6,131 bases of DNA from Nitrospina sp. Lineage in GTDB: Bacteria > Nitrospinota > Nitrospinia > Nitrospinales > Nitrospinaceae. Below the pieces are notes generated by a model. The model was not told the origin of the DNA. It saw nothing but the letters and a program-made list of their open reading frames with translations, and made no database searches. The stretch's first letter is position 1; each line of letters opens with the position of its first letter. Both the position numbers and the translations under genes were made by a program. Shown piece after piece: positions 1 to 5,459 of the stretch. The DNA lies in NCBI GenBank assembly GCA_004357435.1, contig SMVS01000102.1:1-6131 (forward strand), written 5' to 3'.

Positions 1-419
1 TGGACGATTATCAATCCTTCGTGGCCGCCGACATTCCCGGCCTCATCGAGGGCGCGCATGAAGGCAAGGGGCTGGGCATCCGGTTTCTGAAACACACCGA
101 ACGCACCCACCTACTGGTGCACCTGCTGGATTTTTCGGTGGACAGCGACCGTGACCCGATTGCCGATTACCAGATCATCCAAAACGAGCTCAAGCACTTC
201 AGCGAAGATTTATTCAACAAACCGCAGATTCTGGTCGCGGCCAAGATCGATCATCCCGAGGCCGAGGTCAAGCTGGCCAAGTATCAAGCGCAAATGAAAC
301 AGATCGATCCTGATTTTATGGTCATCTCCTCAGTGACCCGCCAGAACCTTGCGGAACTGGTCTACCGCATTTACGAAAATTTAAACAAAGAAAAAGAAGA
401 AAAACAAAAGGAAGAATAA
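1..419 (+). CDS. obg: GTPase Obg/CgtA, C-terminal part (5' end outside window)
   Basis: The reading frame is already open at base 3 and ends at TAA 417-419, so only the last ~138 residues of a protein of roughly 330-350 residues are present. Obg is a ribosome-associated P-loop GTPase involved in 50S maturation and stress control. The Obg-type switch II/G3 motif DIPGLIEGAHEGKGLG is intact, followed by the family's FLKHTERT and LLVHLLD segments. The G4 position reads VAAKIDHPEAE where NKxD is canonical, so Asn is replaced by Ala. The G5-like segment is ISSVTRQNL. The protein ends in a short Lys/Glu tail with no extra C-terminal OCT domain. The GTG at 21 is an internal Val codon, not a start, because conserved Obg sequence lies upstream of it. 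The gene converges on the methyltransferase remnant with only 32 bp between the stop codons. Family assignment is secure from the motifs. Confidence 0.93.
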   Translation, partial: DDYQSFVAADIPGLIEGAHEGKGLGIRFLKHTERTHLLVHLLDFSVDSDRDPIADYQIIQNELKHFSEDLFNKPQILVAAKIDHPEAEVKLAKYQAQMKQIDPDFMVISSVTRQNLAELVYRIYENLNKEKEEKQKEE

Positions 420-451
420 ACTCACCTTGCGGGGATTGGCGGGCAGAAGAG

Positions 452-1210
452 TTATAGCCAAGGAAAAGGTTGATCACTTTTTTTATAGGAGGGAATTTTT
501 GTCTTTACCAAATGCAACTGATAGCCCACGTATATAATCCTGTAATATCCCCTTTTTATTCGTAAAAAAGCGTTAATCGCTGAGCACAGATTATCCAATG
601 CTTTCGGATAATATTTCCAATGATAATCATCTAAGATCATCACCCTGCCGACTTTAAGCAGTTCAAAACTCTTCACCGCATCAACAATCACATCATCAAC
701 ACGATGTGAGCCATCTAAATATATGAAGTCGTAAATATTATTCGTTTTACAGGTTTGGAAAAAGGAGAAAGACGTACCCTTAAATTTGACAAATTTCCTT
801 GAAAATTCACGCATATTGTTATCGAATTTTTGTTCTATCGTATCGGCATACTCCGTCCCTTGATGTTCATCACTTCCCTCCCAAGGATCGACACATGTGA
901 GGTTGACGGTTTCAAGTTGTTGGGCGATAAAGGCAGAGGAACACCTTTCAAATGAACCTATTTCCAAGGCTTCTATCTGATCTTTATCAGCAAACTGATA
1001 TTCTTCGAAAGTAAGAAGCCAATTTGGAATATGTTATATGAACCAATCTTGCGAAAAGTCTTTTTCCAATGTCTGTGCTTTATAAATATCTCTTGCCGGC
1101 AAATATTTAGAGGATCGAAGTTTGCGCAATTTTCCAAATAAGTATTGACTCACCAAGCCGAGTGGGGCTCCAGTTTTCAACATTAATACACAATTTGTAA
1201 GGGTTGACAT
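452..1210 (-). pseudogene. class I SAM-dependent methyltransferase, interrupted by an in-frame stop
   Basis: Two minus-strand open segments (1210-1037 and 1033-452) lie in the same frame and are separated by a single TAA at 1034-1036, which would be codon 59 counted from ATG 1210-1208. Joined, they read as one methyltransferase of the FkbM/Methyltransf_24-like type. Before the stop comes KDFSQDWFI, after it HIPNWLLTFEEY, then the SAM-binding motif LEIGSFERCSS (residue ~82), VDPWEGSDEH, YLDGSHRVDD, the motif-II-like VMILDDYHW, and the C-terminal VGYQLHLVKT. The frame has no ATG between the stop and the SAM motif; the first possible restart is TTG at 967-965, inside the SAM motif, and would remove the N-terminal region. 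Two usually conserved positions also differ: the motif I glycine (FER for the usual FEG) and the PGG turn (VGR), which fits decay. ATG 1210 is chosen for its GGAGG at 5-nt spacing. Its substrate cannot be told from sequence. A sequencing error at one base is the main alternative. Confidence 0.75.
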
Positions 1211-1215
1211 CTCAT

Positions 1216-1220
1216 CCTCC
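1216..1220 (-). promoter_or_regulatory. Shine-Dalgarno site fixing the methyltransferase start
   Basis: On the minus strand, GGAGG sits 5 nt upstream of the ATG at 1210-1208. The in-frame starts further upstream (ATG 1243 and TTG 1270) lack a comparable site, so translation most likely began at 1210, giving a full product of about 250 residues. Confidence 0.6.
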
Positions 1221-1606
1221 ACCATCTCGATTAGGTTGGTCATTGTATAAGATAGGTGTCCAATCAACAACTTTCGAATACCTCAAACGGTTGGATCCGG
1301 ATCTGTCTGGGTGTGGTTTTTTTGCGCCTGTAGAGAGAATATATAGCCTTTAGTATGGGAACAAATCTGAAATCATCAGCCGCGCACTCATCTTTGCCAT
1401 GCTTCATCTATATAGGCTCACCGCTTGCGGATAGGCGGAGATGATACCCACTGATTCCGCCGTGAAGAGGTCATAAAGTAGGTCGGGCAACTCTTTACTT
1501 GGGTACTTATTTTTCCCAGCCAGGTGTCGGGTTGGCTTCTTCTTTGAAGATGGAGGGGGGTGATTTTCACTTTTCTTTAGCCTTAATCTATCCCAAATCC
1601 CCCTGG

Positions 1607-1625
1607 CCCCCTTTAGAGAAGGGGG
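1607..1625. repeat. GC-rich inverted repeat (hairpin 1)
   Basis: A perfect 7-bp stem, CCCCCTT at 1607-1613 and AAGGGGG at 1619-1625, encloses the 5-nt loop TAGAG. The preceding AAATCCCCCTGG adds a second C-run that could pair alternatively with the same G-run. The C-run/C-run/G-run layout resembles small dispersed palindromic repeats known from many environmental bacterial genomes; that resemblance is from memory and copy number cannot be checked here. It lies about 95-110 bp beyond the stop of the minus-strand zinc-ribbon gene and could also help end or stabilise that transcript, though no strong U-tract follows. Confidence 0.6.
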
Positions 1626-1652
1626 AATTATTCAGCTCCCACCCCTCCTGTG

Positions 1653-1675
1653 TCCTCCCCTCGGGCAGGGGAGGA
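1653..1675. repeat. GC-rich inverted repeat (hairpin 2)
   Basis: A perfect 8-bp stem, TCCTCCCC at 1653-1660 and GGGGAGGA at 1668-1675, encloses the 7-nt loop TCGGGCA. It lies 28 bp from hairpin 1 and about 45 bp past the stop of the zinc-ribbon gene on the minus strand. Like hairpin 1 it has the look of a dispersed palindromic unit. It may act as a 3' transcript stabiliser or Rho-independent-like stop, but no T-run follows it on the minus strand. Confidence 0.6.
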
Positions 1676-1717
1676 ATTTCCCTGGCAACGCCCGGAGGCA
1701 AAGGGTCATGCCTGGAA

Positions 1718-3829
1718 CTATTGAATAGCGAAGTCGGTGAACTTGGTTTTTTTGACGCGGCCGCCCTGGATGGATTTGTTCATGGCGACGAGCAGGCGTT
1801 TTTCCAGTTTTTCCCGGACGTAAAGCACGTCGTCGTAAAATTTCCGTTTCAGAAACTCCTCGACGGTCTGGATCATGATTTTTTCATAGATGGGCAACGC
1901 GGCGCGTACCCGCCGGGCACTGGCGGCATCGCTCATCTGCAATTCCAGGCTGAAACTGAGCACACGGATGTCGGTCGAGTTGTAAGCGACCGGCATGATG
2001 GTGCTCATCGTGACGGAGTTGGAACCGCTCGCCAGCACATCGTTGAATCCGCTGGTATCCGCAAAACGGTTTTGTTCGGAATCCCCCAGGATTTTGGATT
2101 TGGCCAGTTCACTGATCAAAGTTTGATTCCCGCCTCCAGCCTCCAATGATGATGAACCTGCCGTGTCCGCAAATGAAGTTGTTGCATCTAGTCGCGCGCT
2201 ATCGGGTTGAGTGGCGGCCGGGGAGCCGGTAGCGGACGGGTCTTCCGCCGAAAACTCTGCGGAATTTTCGTTGGGCGTGAGTCCTTCGGGCACGACGGTA
2301 TCGGCAACCTGGATATCGGTGAGTTCCTTGGGGGCGAAGGTTTCGACCGCGAAATAAACTCCTGCCACAATGAGCAGGAGGCTGACCACAAAACCGGTGA
2401 TGATCCAATCGCCTTTTTTTCCGGAAGGAATGCCGAGGGGACCGCGACTGCGCTTTTTGGGTTGGTAGTCGAATAAATCGTCATCGTCGTCGGCATAGGC
2501 GCTTTCATCGTAATTTTTCAAGGCTTCTTCGGAGTCGAACAGTTTGTCTCCCCGGTCTTGCCCAAAAATGATCGGTGCCGGGCGTGGATCATCGTCCTTT
2601 TTCTCAACGGCTTGATCCGGAATTTGCAAATCTTGTTCGGCCGCCGGTTCCGGGGCTTCCGGCTCGGTAAACGCCTGTTCCCAAAGTTCGTCGGTATTGA
2701 ACTCGTCAGTGGACTCCATCACCGCGCCGATGGCAGGTTCCGCCGGACGGTCTATTGGTTCTGGTTCTGGAGTTGCCGCAACAGACGGTGGTGGTGCTTC
2801 GGTTTTTGATTCGGAGGTCAATTCAGCTGGGGGGGCCGAGTCGGTGACAGGTTCCGTTTTTATTTTTGCTGGGGCTGGCTCACTCTTTGTGGTGGCTTGA
2901 GTGGCTAGCGCTCTCATCCAATCGTCATCGAAGGAATCATCGGTTTTGATTTCGGCGGCGCCTGTGGCGGCGCCTGTGGCGGCAGCGGTGACGGCGGCGG
3001 TGACGGCGGCGGAAGTTTGGGGAGCAACAGTCTTGGCCTTTGCAGGTTGTGCCGGCGGGTTCTTTTCTGATAAAGAACTGTCTTTCAGGTCTTTTTCAAG
3101 GGCGTCCTCGAGAGAAGATTTGGAGGACTCCTGAACGGCCAGGGCGTGGGACCATTGTTCATCAAGCGAGCGCTCGTGCTCTTCCGCCAATTGCAGATCT
3201 TTTTCTGCCATGGCTTTGTCCTGATCCTGCGCTTGTTGCCAACGAGACTTTGTTTCTTTCTGATGGGCTAACCCTTCGGAGTGGTCCTGTTCAGAATCCG
3301 AACTTGAATCCTCCGCTGATTTTCGCGACCGGGCGTGCACCGCTTTTTCCCACATGTCATCGAGCACCAGGTCTTCCAGGGAATCAGACTTTTCGCTGAT
3401 TTCCTGCTCTGTGAACGGAATTTTCTGGGAGGGGTTTTCTGCTTTTTGGGCATCAGGTTCTTCCTGAATGTTGGCGTCAATCAATGAACCCGGATTCTGG
3501 CTGGCCTCGGGAGACTTGGATTCCGGCGGCTGTGCGGGAGTTTCCTGGGCGGCCTCCTGCTGGGCAACCTCGTCCATCAAATCTTCCAGGTATTCTTCCG
3601 AGAGGGGGATTTCTTTGCTGTCGTCTTGATCTTCCGAGGCTGGGGCCAGGTCTTTTGCAGAGGGCGCGTTGGCTTGCGGGCTGGCCGCGGAATCTTGCGG
3701 CGTTGCGTCCTCTTTTTTAACCGGGAAGATGTTCTGACATTTGGCGCATTTGACCTCCATCCCGGATTCATCGAGATCGGGCAGGTTGACCTTATACGCA
3801 GCTTGGCATTGTGGGCAGACTATTCTCAT
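1718..3829 (-). CDS. MJ0042-type zinc-ribbon membrane protein with FliL-like C-terminal domain
   Basis: A 703-residue protein. Residues 1-37 form an MJ0042-type zinc ribbon with CPQC (C5, C8) and CAKC (C28, C31). Residues ~40-470 are acidic, Ala/Pro/Glu-rich and probably disordered. They contain four similar motifs around W160 (DDMWEKAV), W226 (DEQWSHAL), W304 (DDDWMRAL) and W383 (DELWEQAF). A basic stretch (KKRSRG) precedes one membrane helix at ~476-498, so the zinc ribbon should be cytoplasmic and the C-terminus periplasmic. Residues ~500-615 are a Ser/Thr/Ala-rich linker. Residues 620-703 (DIRVLSFSLELQM to TKFTDFAIQ) look like the FliL C-terminal domain in strand pattern, central amphipathic helix and the closing F-x-x-F-x-x-Q; this match is by eye. 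The ATG start is followed at once by the zinc ribbon, which supports it. The promoter lies 32 bp upstream and the RBS is a weak AAGG. Function is unknown; an envelope scaffold or signalling role is inference. Confidence 0.85.
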   Translation of the reverse strand: MRIVCPQCQAAYKVNLPDLDESGMEVKCAKCQNIFPVKKEDATPQDSAASPQANAPSAKDLAPASEDQDDSKEIPLSEEYLEDLMDEVAQQEAAQETPAQPPESKSPEASQNPGSLIDANIQEEPDAQKAENPSQKIPFTEQEISEKSDSLEDLVLDDMWEKAVHARSRKSAEDSSSDSEQDHSEGLAHQKETKSRWQQAQDQDKAMAEKDLQLAEEHERSLDEQWSHALAVQESSKSSLEDALEKDLKDSSLSEKNPPAQPAKAKTVAPQTSAAVTAAVTAAATGAATGAAEIKTDDSFDDDWMRALATQATTKSEPAPAKIKTEPVTDSAPPAELTSESKTEAPPPSVAATPEPEPIDRPAEPAIGAVMESTDEFNTDELWEQAFTEPEAPEPAAEQDLQIPDQAVEKKDDDPRPAPIIFGQDRGDKLFDSEEALKNYDESAYADDDDDLFDYQPKKRSRGPLGIPSGKKGDWIITGFVVSLLLIVAGVYFAVETFAPKELTDIQVADTVVPEGLTPNENSAEFSAEDPSATGSPAATQPDSARLDATTSFADTAGSSSLEAGGGNQTLISELAKSKILGDSEQNRFADTSGFNDVLASGSNSVTMSTIMPVAYNSTDIRVLSFSLELQMSDAASARRVRAALPIYEKIMIQTVEEFLKRKFYDDVLYVREKLEKRLLVAMNKSIQGGRVKKTKFTDFAIQ
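2954..3012. repeat. 12-bp tandem repeat inside the zinc-ribbon gene
   Basis: GGCGGCGCCTGT occurs twice head-to-tail (2954-2965, 2966-2977). It is followed by related GGCGGC-AGCGGTGAC and GGCGGCGGTGAC units up to 3012. The repeats keep the frame and encode an Ala/Thr/Val/Gly run (AAVTAAVTAAATGAATGAA) in the disordered region between the second and third Trp motifs. Such a run is prone to in-frame length change. Confidence 0.8.
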
Positions 3830-3860
3830 AACCTTTTAATAAAAAAGGACTTACTTAGGT

Positions 3861-3888
3861 ATTATATGAATTTTTGTGAAAAGTGCAA
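3861..3888 (-). promoter_or_regulatory. sigma70-like promoter for the zinc-ribbon gene
   Basis: On the minus strand, -35 TTGCAC (3888-3883) and a perfect -10 TATAAT (3866-3861) are separated by 16 bp. Transcription would start near 3854, leaving a leader of about 25 nt before ATG 3829. That leader contains an inverted repeat, CCTTTT/AAAAGG (3832-3837 and 3843-3848), which covers the weak AAGG ribosome site and could mask it. Confidence 0.7.
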
Positions 3889-3903
3889 CCGTTTCTAAAT
3901 ATT

Positions 3904-3948
3904 TTGACAAAACAGGTATTTGACAAATGTTTCAGCGCTACGTATAAT
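3904..3948 (+). promoter_or_regulatory. consensus sigma70 promoter with duplicated -35 box
   Basis: TTGACA at 3920-3925 and TATAAT at 3943-3948 are both perfect consensus hexamers with the optimal 17-bp spacer. A second TTGACA lies 16 bp upstream at 3904-3909, and the shared block TTTGACAAA occurs at 3903-3911 and 3919-3927. The spacer contains the palindrome AGCGCT (3934-3939). The predicted start near 3955 leaves a leader of about 160 nt before the transglycosylase ATG. It faces away from the zinc-ribbon promoter, forming a compact divergent control region. Confidence 0.82.
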
Positions 3949-3993
3949 TTTCCGCAGTGGATGATTTTCTCCTGAGTAGGTATCGGAAAGTTA

Positions 3994-4038
3994 ATGTATA
4001 CAACGGTTTGGATGATCCCCCGCCTGGTCAATCAATAA
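3994..4038 (+). CDS. possible 14-residue leader peptide
   Basis: Inside the leader downstream of the consensus promoter, ATG 3994 opens a 14-codon frame (MYTTVWMIPRLVNQ) ending in TAA 4036-4038. A GGAAAG purine run lies 3 nt before the ATG, which is closer than ideal. There is no run of one amino acid that would suggest classic attenuation, and no clear terminator/antiterminator pair. A frame this short can occur by chance, so the call is tentative. Confidence 0.2.
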   Translation: MYTTVWMIPRLVNQ

Positions 4039-4117
4039 AAATCTGCTTAACATTTACTTCCAAATGTCCGATGTAAATCTTGAGAGTTCGATTAACAGCA
4101 AGTGGTGACTTTAATAT

Positions 4118-4786
4118 ATGAAAACCTTTCGTAAGTTTCATACTCTGGTTTCGGTATTTTTGGCTTTTTCTTTTGTATACACCCTATCGAGCCAATCTTT
4201 TTACCTGCCGGGCCTGGCTCCTTTCTCTACGGCAATGCTGGGGTTGGACAAAAGGGTATTTTTGAAAGTGGAGCAAAAGCGCAAGGTCAGCGCTCTGATT
4301 GAGGAACAACGCGTTAAAAGCAAGATTTGGAAAGTGATCTCCAAGTACCAAACCGGGCTGGAGATGAAGGCCCTCAAGCAGATCCCCCAATGGATTTATC
4401 AGGAAAGCAAAAAATACGGCTACGATCCCCTGCTTCTGACCGCGATGATTGTGACGGAGAGTTCTTTTAATAATTGGGCTCAATCCCACAAAGGGGCCTT
4501 GGGCCTGATGCAGATCAAGCTCAGAACGGGCCATGCCCTGGCCTCTGAAATCGCCACAGCCTGGGCCGGCAAGCCCACCCTGTTTGATCCCGCGTCGAAC
4601 ATCGCTCTGGGGGCTTTTTATCTCAACAAGCTGGTGAAACGGTTCAAGGACATGAACGTGGCGCTGGAAGCGTACAACCATGGACCTTCCCGAATTTCCA
4701 GGTACCTGCGCAAAGGCCAATTGCCGGAAGATTATTCTGACAAGGTGTTTCAAGTTTATGATTTGATTCGTTCCAAAACAATTTAG
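4118..4786 (+). CDS. SLT-family lytic transglycosylase
   Basis: A 222-residue murein lytic transglycosylase, which cleaves peptidoglycan glycan strands to 1,6-anhydro-muropeptides in the periplasm. The N-terminus has a basic start (MKTFRKFH) and a hydrophobic segment at ~10-28, a signal peptide or membrane anchor. The SLT domain covers ~90-215, with catalytic Glu114 in TESSF, the GLMQI core (129-133) within KGALGLMQIK, the FDPASNIALGAFYL segment, and the conserved AYNHGP (185-190). This matches the Slt/MltC/EmtA-type goose-lysozyme-like fold. ATG 4118 is fixed by an in-frame TAA just upstream at 4112-4114. The ribosome site is weak (AGTGGTGA, distant), unlike the strong promoter upstream. It is divergent to the zinc-ribbon gene and followed by the cytochrome gene after a 148-bp gap. 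Its subtype cannot be assigned by eye. Confidence 0.92.
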   Translation: MKTFRKFHTLVSVFLAFSFVYTLSSQSFYLPGLAPFSTAMLGLDKRVFLKVEQKRKVSALIEEQRVKSKIWKVISKYQTGLEMKALKQIPQWIYQESKKYGYDPLLLTAMIVTESSFNNWAQSHKGALGLMQIKLRTGHALASEIATAWAGKPTLFDPASNIALGAFYLNKLVKRFKDMNVALEAYNHGPSRISRYLRKGQLPEDYSDKVFQVYDLIRSKTI

Positions 4787-4889
4787 ACCGCAATTCCCCC
4801 GCTGGCCATGCTCTCGCCCTGTTTTTGCCCTGCCGGTAACACAACTTCAAAAGCCCTGTAAAGTTTTTATCTCATTGCTACGCTATGTA

Positions 4890-4895
4890 TATAAT
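4890..4895 (+). promoter_or_regulatory. possible -10 element for the cytochrome gene
   Basis: TATAAT occurs at 4890-4895 in an AT-rich segment, about 40 bp before the GTG start. No good -35 lies at 16-18 bp; the best upstream run is TTTTTA at 4864-4869 with 20-bp spacing. An own promoter is plausible given the 148-bp gap after the transglycosylase, but an activator would be needed or the site is weak. Confidence 0.4.
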
Positions 4896-4923
4896 GACTA
4901 ATCAGTTATTTATCAACAAAGAT

Positions 4924-4929
4924 AAGGAG
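4924..4929 (+). promoter_or_regulatory. Shine-Dalgarno site that decides the GTG start of the cytochrome gene
   Basis: AAGGAG lies 5 nt before GTG 4935-4937. This good site supports the non-ATG start; the next in-frame Met is residue 16, inside the hydrophobic segment, and would lose the basic N-region of the signal. Confidence 0.75.
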
Positions 4930-4934
4930 TCGGC

Positions 4935-5357
4935 GTGAGCCCTGATACCTCAAAAAAACGACGTCTGGCTTATCGGGTTATGCTGGGTATTCTCCTTTTG
5001 TTGTGGGTCGTCGGAGCCGGTTGCTACACCAAAAATATTGAAGAGGCTTTCAATGGAGAATTTTCCGCAAGGGAAAATAACCGGGTGATCAGTGAATATT
5101 GCCAAAGTTGCCACCTCCACAGGGATTTTATCCCTGAAACACATCTGGCAGACCAGGTATTGGCGTACCAAAGGAAAGTCTTTCGGTTGGCAGAGGAGTG
5201 CCGGATATGCCATTACCTTGAAAAACAATTTATGCTGAATGATTTCACCCGAAAAACCCGCCGGCCCAGGGACGCCAATAGTGGGAAATTCAGGAAGTTT
5301 GAAAGAGAAACCTTGAAATCCCAAAAGGCGAGAAAGACCCCAAAAAACAGATCCTGA
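4935..5357 (+). CDS. small two-haem c-type cytochrome, probably membrane-tethered
   Basis: A 140-residue protein. The N-terminus has a basic region (SKKRR) and a hydrophobic stretch (~15-28) ending in VVGAGC with Cys30. This looks like a lipoprotein signal, although Gly at -3 is atypical for a lipobox, so a simple signal anchor is possible. Two haem c attachment sites follow: CQSCH (C56-H60) and CRICH (C89-H93). H62 and H70 are nearby candidate sixth ligands. The C-terminal ~35 residues are strongly basic (Lys/Arg-rich) and likely disordered. The protein should be exported, loaded with haem in the periplasm and tethered to a membrane. Its redox partner is unknown, and neighbouring genes are cell-wall rather than respiratory genes. 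I recognise no named family; electron transfer is inferred from the haem motifs alone. Confidence 0.82.
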   Translation: MSPDTSKKRRLAYRVMLGILLLLWVVGAGCYTKNIEEAFNGEFSARENNRVISEYCQSCHLHRDFIPETHLADQVLAYQRKVFRLAEECRICHYLEKQFMLNDFTRKTRRPRDANSGKFRKFERETLKSQKARKTPKNRS

Positions 5358-5365
5358 GATTGAGA

Positions 5366-5388
5366 GGCTTCCTTGAGCCGTTTTTTTT
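5366..5388 (+). terminator. candidate weak intrinsic terminator after the cytochrome gene
   Basis: GGCT (5366-5369) can pair with AGCC (5376-5379), extendable by one T-G pair, followed after one base by eight Ts (5381-5388). The stem is short, but the T-run and position just past the TGA at 5355-5357 fit a stop. An upstream CAAAAAAC (5341-5348) could pair with the T-run. If active, it would separate the cytochrome from the FimV-like gene. Confidence 0.42.
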
Positions 5389-5443
5389 GAAATTTTATTT
5401 TCCATTCCCAGGTAGAGCGTGCCTTCCATCAGAATAATCGGAG

Positions 5444-5449
5444 GGAGGG
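5444..5449 (+). promoter_or_regulatory. Shine-Dalgarno site supporting the TTG start of the FimV-like gene
   Basis: GGAGGG lies 10 nt before TTG 5460, slightly long but workable. No in-frame ATG occurs before residue 13, which would cut into the signal peptide, so the rare TTG start is preferred. Confidence 0.5.
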
Positions 5450-5459
5450 CCGCCGTCCT

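Larger units (their letters stand above)
1211..1717. other. non-coding stretch between the methyltransferase remnant and the zinc-ribbon gene
   Basis: About 500 bp with no convincing gene. It holds the upstream region of the broken methyltransferase, including a weak minus-strand promoter-like pair (TTGTTC at 1364-1359, TATATT at 1343-1338, 15-bp spacing). It also holds a perfect palindrome GATCCGGATC at 1294-1303, a short CCGC-TT-GCGG inverted repeat at 1421-1430, and the two GC-rich hairpins annotated separately near the zinc-ribbon gene's 3' end. The plus-strand frame open from 1499 has no family-like sequence and runs antisense into the zinc-ribbon gene. No terminal inverted repeats of an insertion sequence were recognised. 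Confidence 0.5.

Noticed and set aside
1034..1270. Separate 78-residue gene on the minus strand
   Set aside because: It is in the same frame as the downstream methyltransferase segment and matches its missing N-terminal part; it is one broken gene.
1292..1323. Palindrome GATCCGGATC followed by a T7 run as a terminator
   Set aside because: The palindrome has no loop and 13 bases separate it from the T-run; no gene on the plus strand ends nearby.
1499..2149. Plus-strand open frame of 216 codons
   Set aside because: It is antisense to the C-terminal end of the zinc-ribbon protein over most of its length, its N-terminal part runs through the palindromic repeats, and it has no recognisable domain.
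2954..3012. CRISPR-like or mobile repeat
   Set aside because: The units are contiguous, in frame and code for an Ala-rich run, so this is a coding tandem repeat with no spacers.
4184..4753. Minus-strand open frame of 189 codons
   Set aside because: It lies fully opposite the lytic transglycosylase, whose catalytic motifs are clear; it is a shadow frame.
4810..4850. Possible terminator after the transglycosylase (GCCCTGTTTTTGCCCTG)
   Set aside because: The two GCCCTG copies are direct repeats and cannot form a hairpin.
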